Source: Plastoroseomonas arctica
GTDB lineage: Bacteria; Pseudomonadota; Alphaproteobacteria; Acetobacterales; Acetobacteraceae
Assembly: GCF_018128965.1 (NCBI RefSeq)
Contig: NZ_JAAEDH010000016.1
Span: forward strand, 48,692-112,691
Direction: 5' to 3'
DNA: 64,000 nt
This document shows positions 7,600 through 15,947 of the stretch, piece by piece. Position numbers and translations under genes: made by a program. The notes under the pieces were generated by a model. It was not told the DNA's origin. It worked only from the letters and a program-made list of their open reading frames with translations, and ran no database searches. Positions within the stretch are counted from its first letter, which is position 1. Each line of letters begins with the position of its first letter.

Positions 7600-9924
7600 A
7601 TGACCGTCACCGTCGCAACCCTCGGATTTCCCCGCATCGGCCCGCGCCGCGAGCTGAAGGTGGCGCTGGAGCGCTACTGGTCCGGCAAGTCGGACCGCGC
7701 TGCGCTGCTCGCCACCGCCGCCGAGCTGCGCGCCAAGAGCTGGGCGCGCCAGGTCGCCCTCGGCGTCGATCATGTGCCGAGCAATGACTTCTCCCTCTAC
7801 GACCACGTGCTGGACACCTCCGCCATGGTCGGCGCCATCCCGGCGATCTATGGCTGGGCCGGCGGCAGCGTCGATCTCGATATCTATTTCGCCATGGCGC
7901 GCGGCGCCCAGGGTGACGCGCAGGACGAATGTGGCCAGGGCTGCACACACAAGGCCGTGGACGTGCCCGCGGCCGAGATGACAAAGTGGTTCGACACCAA
8001 CTACCACTACCTCGTGCCCGAATTCGCGGCCGGACAGGCCTTCGCGCTCAGCTCCACCAAGGTCATCGATGAGTATCTCGAAGCCAGGGCGCAGGGTGTT
8101 TTGACGCGCCCCGTGCTGCTCGGCCCGGTTACCTTCCTCAAGCTCGGCAAGAGCCAAACCGAAGGGCTGCACCGGCAAGAGCTGCTGCGCGCCCTGCTGC
8201 CGGTCTACGTCGAGGTGCTCAACCGCCTGGCCGCCGCCGGCGCGACCTGGGTGCAGATCGACGAGCCCTGCCTGGTGCTGGACCTCGCCGCCGAAGACCG
8301 GGCGCTGCTGGCCGAGGCCTATGCGGCGCTGGCCGCGGCCGCGACGGGCATCAAGCTGATGCTGACCACCTATTTCGGCGCGCTGGGCGACAATCTCGAC
8401 ACCGCCCTCGTCCTGCCGGTCGCCGGCCTGCATCTGGACCTGGTGCGGGCGCCGGCACAGCTCGGCGATGTGCTGGCCAAGGCGCCGCCCGGCCTCGTGC
8501 TGTCGCTCGGCATCATCGACGGCCGCAATGTCTGGCGCGCCGACCTCGACGCCATCCTCGCCCGGCTGGATCCGGTGGCCAAGAGCGGCCGAGCGATCGT
8601 GCTCGCCCCCTCCTGTTCGCTGCTGCACACGCCGATCGACCTGGCGCAGGAGAACGCACTCGATGCGGATGTCCGCAGCTGGCTCGCCTTCGCCGTGCAG
8701 AAGATCGAGGAGCTGGTCACGCTCGCACGCGCCCTGAACGAAGGCCGCAGCGCTGTAGCCGAGGCGCTTGCGGCATCGTCCACCGCCGCGACGTCACGAA
8801 GAACCTCGCCCAAGATCCACGACCAGGCGGTCGCCACGCGGCTGGCGCAGGTGACGGCGGCGATGACGCGGCGCCACGCTTCCTTCCCCGAGCGGCGCCG
8901 CCAGCAGGCCGAGCAGCTTGGCCTGTCGGCCTTCCCGACCACCACCATCGGCTCCTTCCCGCAGACCGAGGACGTGCGCAAGGCGCGCGCGGCCCATGGC
9001 AAGGGCACACTGTCGGACGCCGAGTACGAGAGCTTCCTGCGCGAGGAGACGGCGCGGACGGTGCGCTGGCAGGAGCAGATCGGCCTCGACGTGCTGGTGC
9101 ATGGCGAGTTCGAGCGCAACGACATGGTGCAGTATTTCGGCGAGCAGCTGGCGGGCTTCGCCTTCACCAGACATGGCTGGGTGCAGTCCTACGGTTCGCG
9201 CTGTGTGCGCCCGCCGATCCTGTTCGGCGACGTGTCCCGGCCCAAGCCCATGACGGTTGCCTGGTGGTCCTATGCACAATCGCTGACCGCCAGGCCGATG
9301 AAGGGCATGCTCACCGGCCCGGTCACCATCCTCAACTGGTCGTTCGTGCGCGACGACATCCCCCGCGCGCTGGCCTGCAGGCAGACCGCGCTCGCCATCC
9401 GCGACGAGGTGGTGGATCTGGAGCAGGCCGGTGCCAGGATCATCCAGATTGATGAGGCGGCGCTGCGCGAGGGCCTGCCGCTGCGCCGTGGCGACTGGAA
9501 CACCTACCTGACCTGGGCGGTGGAGAGCTTCCGCCTGACCGCCTCGGGCGTGGCCGACCGCACCCAGATCCACACCCACATGTGCTACTCGGAGTTCAAC
9601 GACATCATCGCCGCGATCGGCGACATGGATGCCGATGTGATCTCGATCGAGACCGCTCGCTCGAAGATGGAGCTGCTCGGCGCCTTCGCCGACTACCGCT
9701 ACCCGGCCGAGATCGGGCCGGGCGTGTACGACATCCACTCGCCGCGCGTACCGCCGGTGGAGGAAATGACGGAGTTGCTGCGCGTGGCACGCACGCGGCT
9801 CGCACCCGACCAGATCTGGGTCAATCCAGATTGCGGCCTGAAGACCCGCAAATGGCCCGAGACCGAGGCGGCGCTGGTGAACATGGTCGCCGCCGCGCAG
9901 GCCGCCCGTGCCGCCCTCGCCTGA
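7600..9924 (+). CDS. metE: Cobalamin-independent methionine synthase
   Basis: 5-methyltetrahydropteroyltriglutamate-homocysteine methyltransferase, 774 residues, cytosolic; it makes methionine without B12. The start [19 protein letters not shown] is family-typical. The C-terminal barrel shows the zinc ligands: HMCYSEF (His and Cys) near residue 650, the glutamate in [10 protein letters not shown], and the cysteine in [12 protein letters not shown] near 745. The [14 protein letters not shown] segment marks the start of the second barrel. Expression is controlled by the upstream cobalamin riboswitch, consistent with its role as the B12-sparing isozyme. Length agrees with bacterial MetE (about 755-790). 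Confidence 0.97.
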   Translation: MTVTVATLGFPRIGPRRELKVALERYWSGKSDRAALLATAAELRAKSWARQVALGVDHVPSNDFSLYDHVLDTSAMVGAIPAIYGWAGGSVDLDIYFAMARGAQGDAQDECGQGCTHKAVDVPAAEMTKWFDTNYHYLVPEFAAGQAFALSSTKVIDEYLEARAQGVLTRPVLLGPVTFLKLGKSQTEGLHRQELLRALLPVYVEVLNRLAAAGATWVQIDEPCLVLDLAAEDRALLAEAYAALAAAATGIKLMLTTYFGALGDNLDTALVLPVAGLHLDLVRAPAQLGDVLAKAPPGLVLSLGIIDGRNVWRADLDAILARLDPVAKSGRAIVLAPSCSLLHTPIDLAQENALDADVRSWLAFAVQKIEELVTLARALNEGRSAVAEALAASSTAATSRRTSPKIHDQAVATRLAQVTAAMTRRHASFPERRRQQAEQLGLSAFPTTTIGSFPQTEDVRKARAAHGKGTLSDAEYESFLREETARTVRWQEQIGLDVLVHGEFERNDMVQYFGEQLAGFAFTRHGWVQSYGSRCVRPPILFGDVSRPKPMTVAWWSYAQSLTARPMKGMLTGPVTILNWSFVRDDIPRALACRQTALAIRDEVVDLEQAGARIIQIDEAALREGLPLRRGDWNTYLTWAVESFRLTASGVADRTQIHTHMCYSEFNDIIAAIGDMDADVISIETARSKMELLGAFADYRYPAEIGPGVYDIHSPRVPPVEEMTELLRVARTRLAPDQIWVNPDCGLKTRKWPETEAALVNMVAAAQAARAALA

Positions 9925-9976
9925 ACGCCCCGCGACGCGCGACCCCCGGTCGCGCGTCGTGGGCCCAGACGCGGCG

Positions 9977-10183
9977 ATGCTCGACCATTTGCTCCTCCAT
10001 GGGGTCGAGGTGCATGGCCGTCACGGCGTGTTCGACTTTGAAGGCCGCAACGTCCAGCGCTTTGTCAGCACCGTGGCGGTCACGGCCGGGGAGTCCTGGC
10101 GCCTGATCGAGAAGCTGGCCGCCTGCCTGGCGCAACAGGGGGCATCGTCCCGGCCGGGCCGATCACCCCTCCCACCGTGCTGA
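9977..10183 (+). pseudogene. folB: Internally deleted dihydroneopterin aldolase remnant
   Basis: The frame begins [20 protein letters not shown] and continues [15 protein letters not shown], closely matching the N-terminus of FolB (GLxVxGxHGVF...GQRFVVDV). It then jumps straight to GESWRLIEKLAACLA, matching the distal FolB segment (RLIEALAE). About 40 residues of the usual 115-120, including the SDDLxDTVxY region, are missing. The frame stays open. The gap removes active-site elements, so it is most likely a decayed copy; a functional folB should exist elsewhere. It lies just downstream of metE. Confidence 0.6.
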
Positions 10184-10186
10184 GGA

Positions 10187-11581
10187 TCAGGCCAAGGCCA
10201 TGCGCTTGCGTGCACCAGCCAAGGATGTGGGACCCTTCGGCGCAGTCTCGGGAGCATCGGCCTGGCGGCGTGCAGCACGATGGAGGGCGGCCTCGATCGA
10301 CATGCCCTGCATGATCCGCTGATCCAGCTCCGCTGCGGTCGCGCTGGCCTGGTCGGCGCCGACATGCGCGCCGGCCGTCTGATCCTCGACAAAGGCGCGG
10401 CCGCCGACGACGACCAGAAGCGCCGGGTTGCGCGAGGCACGGCGAGCCTGCGCGATGCTTCGTGACAGCTGCGGCAGGGAGTCCGGACGCCGGAAGGCGG
10501 CGCTGAGCGACAGGTCCAGCACATCGATCCAGCTTGCAGAGAGCAGCTCCTGCAAGGCGCGGTCGTTCGCCGGGTATTCCGTCTGCGGCGCCCAACCTGC
10601 GCTCCAGAGCCATTCGGAATCGAGCGCGGCCACGAGGTGATGCAGTTCGCCGGGCACCGGGGCGACGAGGACATTGGGCCGGCCGCGCTGAAGCACCGCC
10701 GGCGGCGCATCGGCACCCAGCAGCCGCACCGCGGTCTGCAGCCGGCACAGGGCGAGCGTGATCTCCACCTCAGTGCAGATGTCGTCATTCCAAAGGTCGC
10801 CCAGGCGCCGCGCCGCCGGTTCGAACACCGGCGCGTAGAGGCGCCGTGGATCGCCATGGTTGCCGCGCAGTTCGCGGATCAGGTCGAGTGCGGCCCCTTC
10901 GTCCGAGGCGAGGAGAAGCTCGGCCAGTTCGGCCGCGCGGGGATTGACGGGCGAGCGCTCGTCATCGGCGGCGCCCACACCCACCCGCTGCAGAAGCATG
11001 GGGATGACCGAGCTCAGGATCACGGTCTTCAGCACCGCGGCCGGGGCCTGGCCCAGCGCCGCGCGCAGCATCGGTGCGTGTGCCTGTTCGTCGGTTTGCG
11101 CCGCGACCACCGGCAGCGGGATGAGCTTGACCAGCAGGCTGGGTGCCGCGTCCGGCTGACGCTGCAGGCTTTCGATGATGTCGGCGGGGGGTTCGATGAC
11201 ATCGTCCCGCCAGTCCAGGGCGTTGGCGTCGGGCGCGGCCAGCTTCATGTCCCAGCCGATGAATTTGCGGGCGACCGCGCTGCGCCTGGCTAGGATCTCC
11301 AGATCGGTATGCCGCGGATCGTTGTGGATCGAGTGCATCACCCGCTCGATACCTTCGGGCGGACCTTCGAGCCACTGGAAGAAATGGGTCTTGTCATAGA
11401 GCATGACGCCGGTGATGGACTCAGCGTGGTTGCGAGACTGCGCAGTCTGGATGAGGTGCTGCAACTCGGGGCCGGGCAGCGGCGCGACGGACCGGCTGCG
11501 ATAGACCACAGTCGCGAGCGGCATGGCGCTGATCCCGGGTCGCTCCTCGGTACTGGCCTCGATGCCCGCCGGATGTGCCAT
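10187..11581 (-). CDS. BLUF-SCHIC photoreceptor, AppA-like
   Basis: A blue-light FAD sensor of about 464 residues. The BLUF domain (about 20-125) has all AppA key residues at a constant offset of six: Tyr27, Asn51, Gln69 (FFQWLEG), Trp110 and Met112 (GWDM), matching AppA Tyr21, Asn45, Gln63, Trp104 and Met106. The C-terminal half has the B12-domain-like helical part (LGDLWNDDICTEVEI) and a Rossmann-like part in which DxHxxG is replaced by GELHHL. The retained His (314/315) is a likely haem or corrin ligand, as in SCHIC domains. AppA counteracts the photosynthesis repressor PpsR. The start is uncertain: ATGs at 11593, 11581 and 11524; a GGGAGGG precedes the first two. A putative cobalamin riboswitch lies upstream. 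Confidence 0.85.
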   Translation of the reverse strand: MAHPAGIEASTEERPGISAMPLATVVYRSRSVAPLPGPELQHLIQTAQSRNHAESITGVMLYDKTHFFQWLEGPPEGIERVMHSIHNDPRHTDLEILARRSAVARKFIGWDMKLAAPDANALDWRDDVIEPPADIIESLQRQPDAAPSLLVKLIPLPVVAAQTDEQAHAPMLRAALGQAPAAVLKTVILSSVIPMLLQRVGVGAADDERSPVNPRAAELAELLLASDEGAALDLIRELRGNHGDPRRLYAPVFEPAARRLGDLWNDDICTEVEITLALCRLQTAVRLLGADAPPAVLQRGRPNVLVAPVPGELHHLVAALDSEWLWSAGWAPQTEYPANDRALQELLSASWIDVLDLSLSAAFRRPDSLPQLSRSIAQARRASRNPALLVVVGGRAFVEDQTAGAHVGADQASATAAELDQRIMQGMSIEAALHRAARRQADAPETAPKGPTSLAGARKRMALA

Positions 11582-11702
11582 GGCCAACCTCATTCCCTCC
11601 CGTCTCCGGTGCATGGGCGGGCAGGGACATCGCCAGCGCACTTCAGCAAGCCGTTGCGCCTCTACGACCCTGCCGGAGCACCCCGCCCGGCGTTCTCTGC
11701 TA

Positions 11703-11862
11703 CGGCAGGTCTCCCGGTTCGCGGCAGCGACTTCGTCCAGCTCCTCCCAAGGGGTCGATCAACCCTGGTGAACCGTTTGGACGCCGCCTCACCGCTCACA
11801 GTGCAGGAGCAGCTTCGAACCAAGCCTACACTCGGCCTAACTCCCCTTTGCCCCGTGCATAG
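11703..11862 (-). promoter_or_regulatory. Divergent cobalamin riboswitch upstream of the BLUF-SCHIC gene
   Basis: Read on the minus strand, the region shows GGCAAAGGGGAGT, then GAAGCTGCTCCTGCACTGTG followed by AGCGGTGAG (the metE riboswitch core, a few changes), TTCACCA and GGGAGGA (for GCCACTG and GGGAAGGC), and GCTGCCGCGAACCGGGAGAC ending in CTGCC (for the B12 box). The order and spacing match a Cbl riboswitch, ending about 110-120 bases before the BLUF-SCHIC start. Several normally conserved positions differ, so it may be a variant or a weakened copy. Directly seen in sequence; function inferred. Confidence 0.72.
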
Positions 11863-11915
11863 CTACGCATAGGGCACCATAGCGATGGCACGTTCGCAAG
11901 TGAGATCGTCAGATG

Positions 11916-12080
11916 TCAAGGGTTCCAAGGCTGAGGTCCGAAAGCCAATGCTCTGGAAACGCGCAGCTTGCGTAGCGGAACATCCTTGCCTGGATGCTCG
12001 ATGCCGTTGAGGCACAGAAGCATACCGACACACAGGCCGACGCCGAGGGTGATGACGGTAATCGCCAGGGTCTGTTGCAT
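11916..12080 (-). CDS. Possible small single-span membrane protein
   Basis: A 54-codon frame starting MQQTLAITVITLGVGLCVGM has one clear hydrophobic segment (about residues 4-24) followed by a basic tail (KDVPLRKLRVSRAL). No ribosome binding site is obvious upstream and no family is recognised. It sits upstream of the cobalamin-riboswitch leader on the same strand and downstream of mfd. Could be spurious. Confidence 0.3.
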   Translation of the reverse strand: MQQTLAITVITLGVGLCVGMLLCLNGIEHPGKDVPLRKLRVSRALAFGPQPWNP

Positions 12081-12182
12081 GCAGGGCCGCGGGCAAGGCG
12101 GATGCAACACCGCACCCACGCTGCCACGTTGGCATGGGCCAGTCGGCCAGGCGAAGGCCTTTTTGACGACGCAAGCCGGTTG

Positions 12183-15100
12183 CTACGCCGCCTTCGCCTG
12201 CCGCGTGAGCTTCACCAGCCCCTGCATCAACTCGCGGGCCACCTTCACCCGCGCCGGCACATCCATGTCGCGCAGCAGGGCTAGCTTGTGGTCGGGGCGC
12301 AGTTTGATCTCGTCCCGCCGCCCCTGCACCCAGGCGACCAGCCCGCCGGGGTTGGCAAACCGGTTGCCGCGGAAGGTCACCACCACGCCTTTCGGCCCTG
12401 CATCGAGCTTTTCCACCCCCGCCTCACGGCACAGCCGCTTGATGCTGACGACCTGGAGCAGGTTTTCCACCTCCCCTGGCAGCGGCCCGAAACGGTCGGC
12501 GAGTTCGGCCGCCATCGCGTCGATCTCGCCATCGGTCGCGAGCGCGCCGATGCGCCGATACAGTCCCAGGCGCACCGGCAATTCGCGCACGTAATCCTCG
12601 GGGATCAGCACCGGCAGGCCGAGGCCGATATTGGGCGTGAAATCGCCGCTGTGGTCCGCGCGCTTCTTGCCCGCACCGGCGCGGAGGTCGGCCACCGCTT
12701 CCTCCAGCATCTGCTGGTACAGCTCGATGCCGACTTCGCGGATATGCCCGCTCTGCTCGTCGCCAAGCAGGTTGCCGGCGCCACGGATGTCGAGGTCATG
12801 CGAGGCGAGGGTGAAGCCGGCGCCGAGATTGTCGAGCGTCTGCATGACCTCCAGGCGCTTCTGCGCGGCGGGGGAGAGCTTATGGGCGGCGGGCCAGGTG
12901 AGATAGGCGTAGCCGCGCTGCTTGCCGCGCCCCACACGGCCGCGCAGCTGATACAGCTGCGCGAGGCCGAACATGTCCGCGCGATGGATGATCAGCGTGT
13001 TCACCGCCGGCATGTCCAACCCGGACTCGACGATGTTGGTGCTGAGCAGGATGTCGTGCTTGCCGTCGCCGAACTCGGTCATCACGCGCTCTAGCTCGGT
13101 GGGCGCGAGGCGGCCATGGGCTTCGATGATGCGAGCCTCGGGCACGATCTCGCGCAGGCGTTCGGACAGGCGCGCCATGTCCTCCAGGCGCGGGGTGACG
13201 CAGAAGATCTGGCCGCCGCGGAAGCGTTCTCGCTGCACGGCCTCGCGCAGCACGACCGAATCCCAGGGCATGATGAAGGTGCGCACGGCCAAGCGATCGA
13301 CCGGCGGGGTCGCGATGATGCTCATCTCGCGCACGCCGGTGAGTGCCAGTTGCAGCGTGCGCGGGATGGGGGTGGCGGTCAGCGTGAGGACATGCACATC
13401 GGCCTTGAGCTGCTTCAGCTTCTCCTTGTGCGCGACGCCGAAATGCTGCTCCTCATCGACGATGACGAGGCCCAGATCGGCGAACTCCACGCTTTTCGCC
13501 AGCAGCGCGTGGGTGCCGACGACGATGTTGACCGAGCCATCCTTCAGCCCGTCGCGCACCGCCTGAGCGTCCTTGGCGGTGACCATGCGCGAGAGCTGTT
13601 CGACACGCACCGGAAACCCCTGGAAGCGGGCGCCGAAGACGCGGTGATGCTGGCGCGCGAGCAGCGTGGTTGGCACCACCACCGCGACCTGCGCGCCGGT
13701 CATCGCGACGGCGAAGGCGGCGCGTAGCGCCACTTCTGTCTTGCCGAAACCGACATCGCCGCAGACCAGCCGGTCCATCGGGCGGCCAGAGGCAAAATCT
13801 TCCAGAACGTCGGCGATGGCGCGGGACTGGTCGTCGGTCTCGACGAAGGGGAATCGCGAACAGAACTCATCCCAGGAGCCTTCGGGCGGCGTGATCATCA
13901 CGCCCTCATGGGCCTGGCGTTCAGCGGCGATGCGGATCAGCGCGCCGGCCATGTCCTGGATGCGCTGGCGCGCCTTGGCCTTGCGGTTCTGCCACGCGAC
14001 GCCGCCGAGCTTGTCGAGAGTGACGCCGGCGACCTCGGTGCCGAAGCGCGACAGCACCTCGATGTTCTCGACCGGGACGAAGAGCTTGTCGCCACCGTCG
14101 TAGACCAGGCGCAGGCAGTCATGCGGGGCCTCGGCGACGGAGAGGGTTTCAAGGCCATCATAGCGACCGATGCCGTGGTCTTGGTGGACGACGAGGTCGC
14201 CCTCGGCGATCTCGGTCGCATCGGCGATGAACTGGTCGGCGCGTTTCTTCTTGCGCGCGGGGCGGGCGATGCGCTCGCCCAGCAGATCCTGCTCGCCGGT
14301 CACCGATAGCCCCGGCGCCGTGAAGCCGCGCTCGAGCCCCATCACGACGAGCGCCACGGTGCCGGTCTTCAGCGCCTGCACCGCGGCCCAGTCGGCGGCC
14401 GGTTCCGAGGCGACGCCATTCTCGCGCAGCAAATTGCCGAGCCGGTCGCGCGAGCCGCGCGTCCAGGCCGCCAGTACCGGGCGGCGGTGCAGCTTTATCT
14501 GTGCGTTCGCGTGCTCGGCATAGGCGTGGAAAATGTTCTCGCCGGCGGTGCGCGCCTCGCTGAACAGCATGCCCGTACGGCCGCCGGCATCGATGCCGCC
14601 CTCGCCAGTGAAGGGTGAGAAGCGCATCACCTGGAGGTCGTCGGACGCCTCGCGCCAGGCTTCGCGGTCGAGGTAGAGCAGGGCAGGCGGCGCGGGGCGG
14701 TAGGGGACCTCGCCTTCGTTCACGCGCACCGGATTGCGCCGGGCGCCGTAGTGGTCGGCCACCATCTCGAAACGTGCGGCGAAGACCTCGTCAGCCTGGT
14801 GGTCGAGCGAAAGGCTCGCTCCGGGGACATAGTCGAGCAGTGTCTCCATCGTGGCGTGGAAGAAGCCGGCCCAGTGCTCCATCCCCGGATGGCGGCGACC
14901 GGCGGTGACCGAGACATAGAGCGGGTCCTCGGCGGCGGCCGCGCCGAAGGCCTCGCGATAGGCGGCGCGGAAGTTCGCGACACTCGCCTCGTCGAGGAAG
15001 ACTTCGCCGGAGGGGCGCAGGATCAGGCTTTCTACCTTGGCGCCGCTGCGCTGGGTGCCGGTGTCGAAGCGGCGCAGGCTTTCGATCTCGTCGCCGAAGA

Positions 15101-15620
15101 AATCGATGCGCACGGGCTCGGTGCGCCCGGCGGGGAAGACATCGAAGATCCCGCCGCGGATGGCGAATTCGCCATGTTCCATCACGGTGCCGGTGCGGCC
15201 ATAGCCATTGGCTTCGAGGTAGCGCGCCAGATCCTCGGGCTTCAGCCGCGCGCCGGGCAGGATGTTCATCGTCGCACCGGAGAAGGCGCTACGCGGCGGC
15301 ACCTTCTGCACCAGCGCATTGACGGTGGTGAGCAGGATGCGCGGGCCACTCGGCGCTTCGAGCAGGCGCGTCAGCGCAGCTACACGCTCGGCCACGATCT
15401 CGGGGTTGGGGGAGACGCGGTCATAGGGCAGGCAATCCCAGGCGGGGAAGCGGATGACCTCCACCTCAGGCGCGAAGAAGGCCAGCGCATCGGCCATGCG
15501 CGCCATCCGCGCATCGTCGCGGCAGGCGTGCACCACGGGGCCGTCGAACTCGGCGCGCCGGCGCGCGAGCAGCAGCGCGTCATAGCCCTCGGGTGCGCCG
15601 TGGACGGCCAGCGATGGCAT
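12183..15620 (-). CDS. mfd: Transcription-repair coupling factor
   Basis: Mfd, 1145 residues, the ATP-dependent translocase that removes RNA polymerase stalled at DNA lesions and recruits UvrA. Visible in order: the UvrB-homology module (YGRTGTVMEHGEFAIRGGIF), the RNA-polymerase-interacting Tudor-like domain near residue 480-540 (GDLVVHQDHGIGRYDGL), the helicase Walker A GDVGFGKTE, the DEEQHFG box, TATPIPRTL, and the RecG-like TRG motif (QLRGRVGRG). The C-terminal autoinhibitory domain ends the protein. Length matches the family (about 1150). Its ATG shares one base with the sdhE stop (TGATG). Confidence 0.97.
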   Translation of the reverse strand: MPSLAVHGAPEGYDALLLARRRAEFDGPVVHACRDDARMARMADALAFFAPEVEVIRFPAWDCLPYDRVSPNPEIVAERVAALTRLLEAPSGPRILLTTVNALVQKVPPRSAFSGATMNILPGARLKPEDLARYLEANGYGRTGTVMEHGEFAIRGGIFDVFPAGRTEPVRIDFFGDEIESLRRFDTGTQRSGAKVESLILRPSGEVFLDEASVANFRAAYREAFGAAAAEDPLYVSVTAGRRHPGMEHWAGFFHATMETLLDYVPGASLSLDHQADEVFAARFEMVADHYGARRNPVRVNEGEVPYRPAPPALLYLDREAWREASDDLQVMRFSPFTGEGGIDAGGRTGMLFSEARTAGENIFHAYAEHANAQIKLHRRPVLAAWTRGSRDRLGNLLRENGVASEPAADWAAVQALKTGTVALVVMGLERGFTAPGLSVTGEQDLLGERIARPARKKKRADQFIADATEIAEGDLVVHQDHGIGRYDGLETLSVAEAPHDCLRLVYDGGDKLFVPVENIEVLSRFGTEVAGVTLDKLGGVAWQNRKAKARQRIQDMAGALIRIAAERQAHEGVMITPPEGSWDEFCSRFPFVETDDQSRAIADVLEDFASGRPMDRLVCGDVGFGKTEVALRAAFAVAMTGAQVAVVVPTTLLARQHHRVFGARFQGFPVRVEQLSRMVTAKDAQAVRDGLKDGSVNIVVGTHALLAKSVEFADLGLVIVDEEQHFGVAHKEKLKQLKADVHVLTLTATPIPRTLQLALTGVREMSIIATPPVDRLAVRTFIMPWDSVVLREAVQRERFRGGQIFCVTPRLEDMARLSERLREIVPEARIIEAHGRLAPTELERVMTEFGDGKHDILLSTNIVESGLDMPAVNTLIIHRADMFGLAQLYQLRGRVGRGKQRGYAYLTWPAAHKLSPAAQKRLEVMQTLDNLGAGFTLASHDLDIRGAGNLLGDEQSGHIREVGIELYQQMLEEAVADLRAGAGKKRADHSGDFTPNIGLGLPVLIPEDYVRELPVRLGLYRRIGALATDGEIDAMAAELADRFGPLPGEVENLLQVVSIKRLCREAGVEKLDAGPKGVVVTFRGNRFANPGGLVAWVQGRRDEIKLRPDHKLALLRDMDVPARVKVARELMQGLVKLTRQAKAA

Positions 15621-15889
15621 CAGCGCGCCGCCCCCGCGATGTCATGCACCATGCGGCGGAGCATCGCGGATTCGAATTCGGCGGGAATGGGGCGCCGGCC
15701 GGACAGCCAATCGGCCAGGTCCACGTCCAGAAGTTCCATCACGTCTTCCAGCTGGGTCAGTTCCTCGGGCGTGAAGCTCGCGATGTGGCGTGCGACGAAA
15801 CCGCCGACCATCAGGTCGGTCTCCTTGGTGCCGCGATGCTGCGCGCGGAACAGCACGCGGCGGCGGCGGGTCTCGTCAGTGTCACTCAT
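15620..15889 (-). CDS. sdhE: Succinate dehydrogenase FAD assembly factor
   Basis: An 89-residue SdhE/YgfY/Sdh5 family protein that promotes covalent flavinylation of SdhA. The conserved RGxxE motif is present as HRGTKETD near residue 19, followed by the helical bundle (FTPEELTQLEDVMELLDVDLADWL). It is immediately upstream of, and coupled to, mfd. It is divergent from recG, with only 58 bp between the start codons. Confidence 0.9.
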   Translation of the reverse strand: MSDTDETRRRRVLFRAQHRGTKETDLMVGGFVARHIASFTPEELTQLEDVMELLDVDLADWLSGRRPIPAEFESAMLRRMVHDIAGAAR

Positions 15890-15947
15890 GCTCGGCTAAT
15901 CCCTCAGGCGCTGGCATATAGGCCGCCATGCTCATGCTGTCAGCCCG

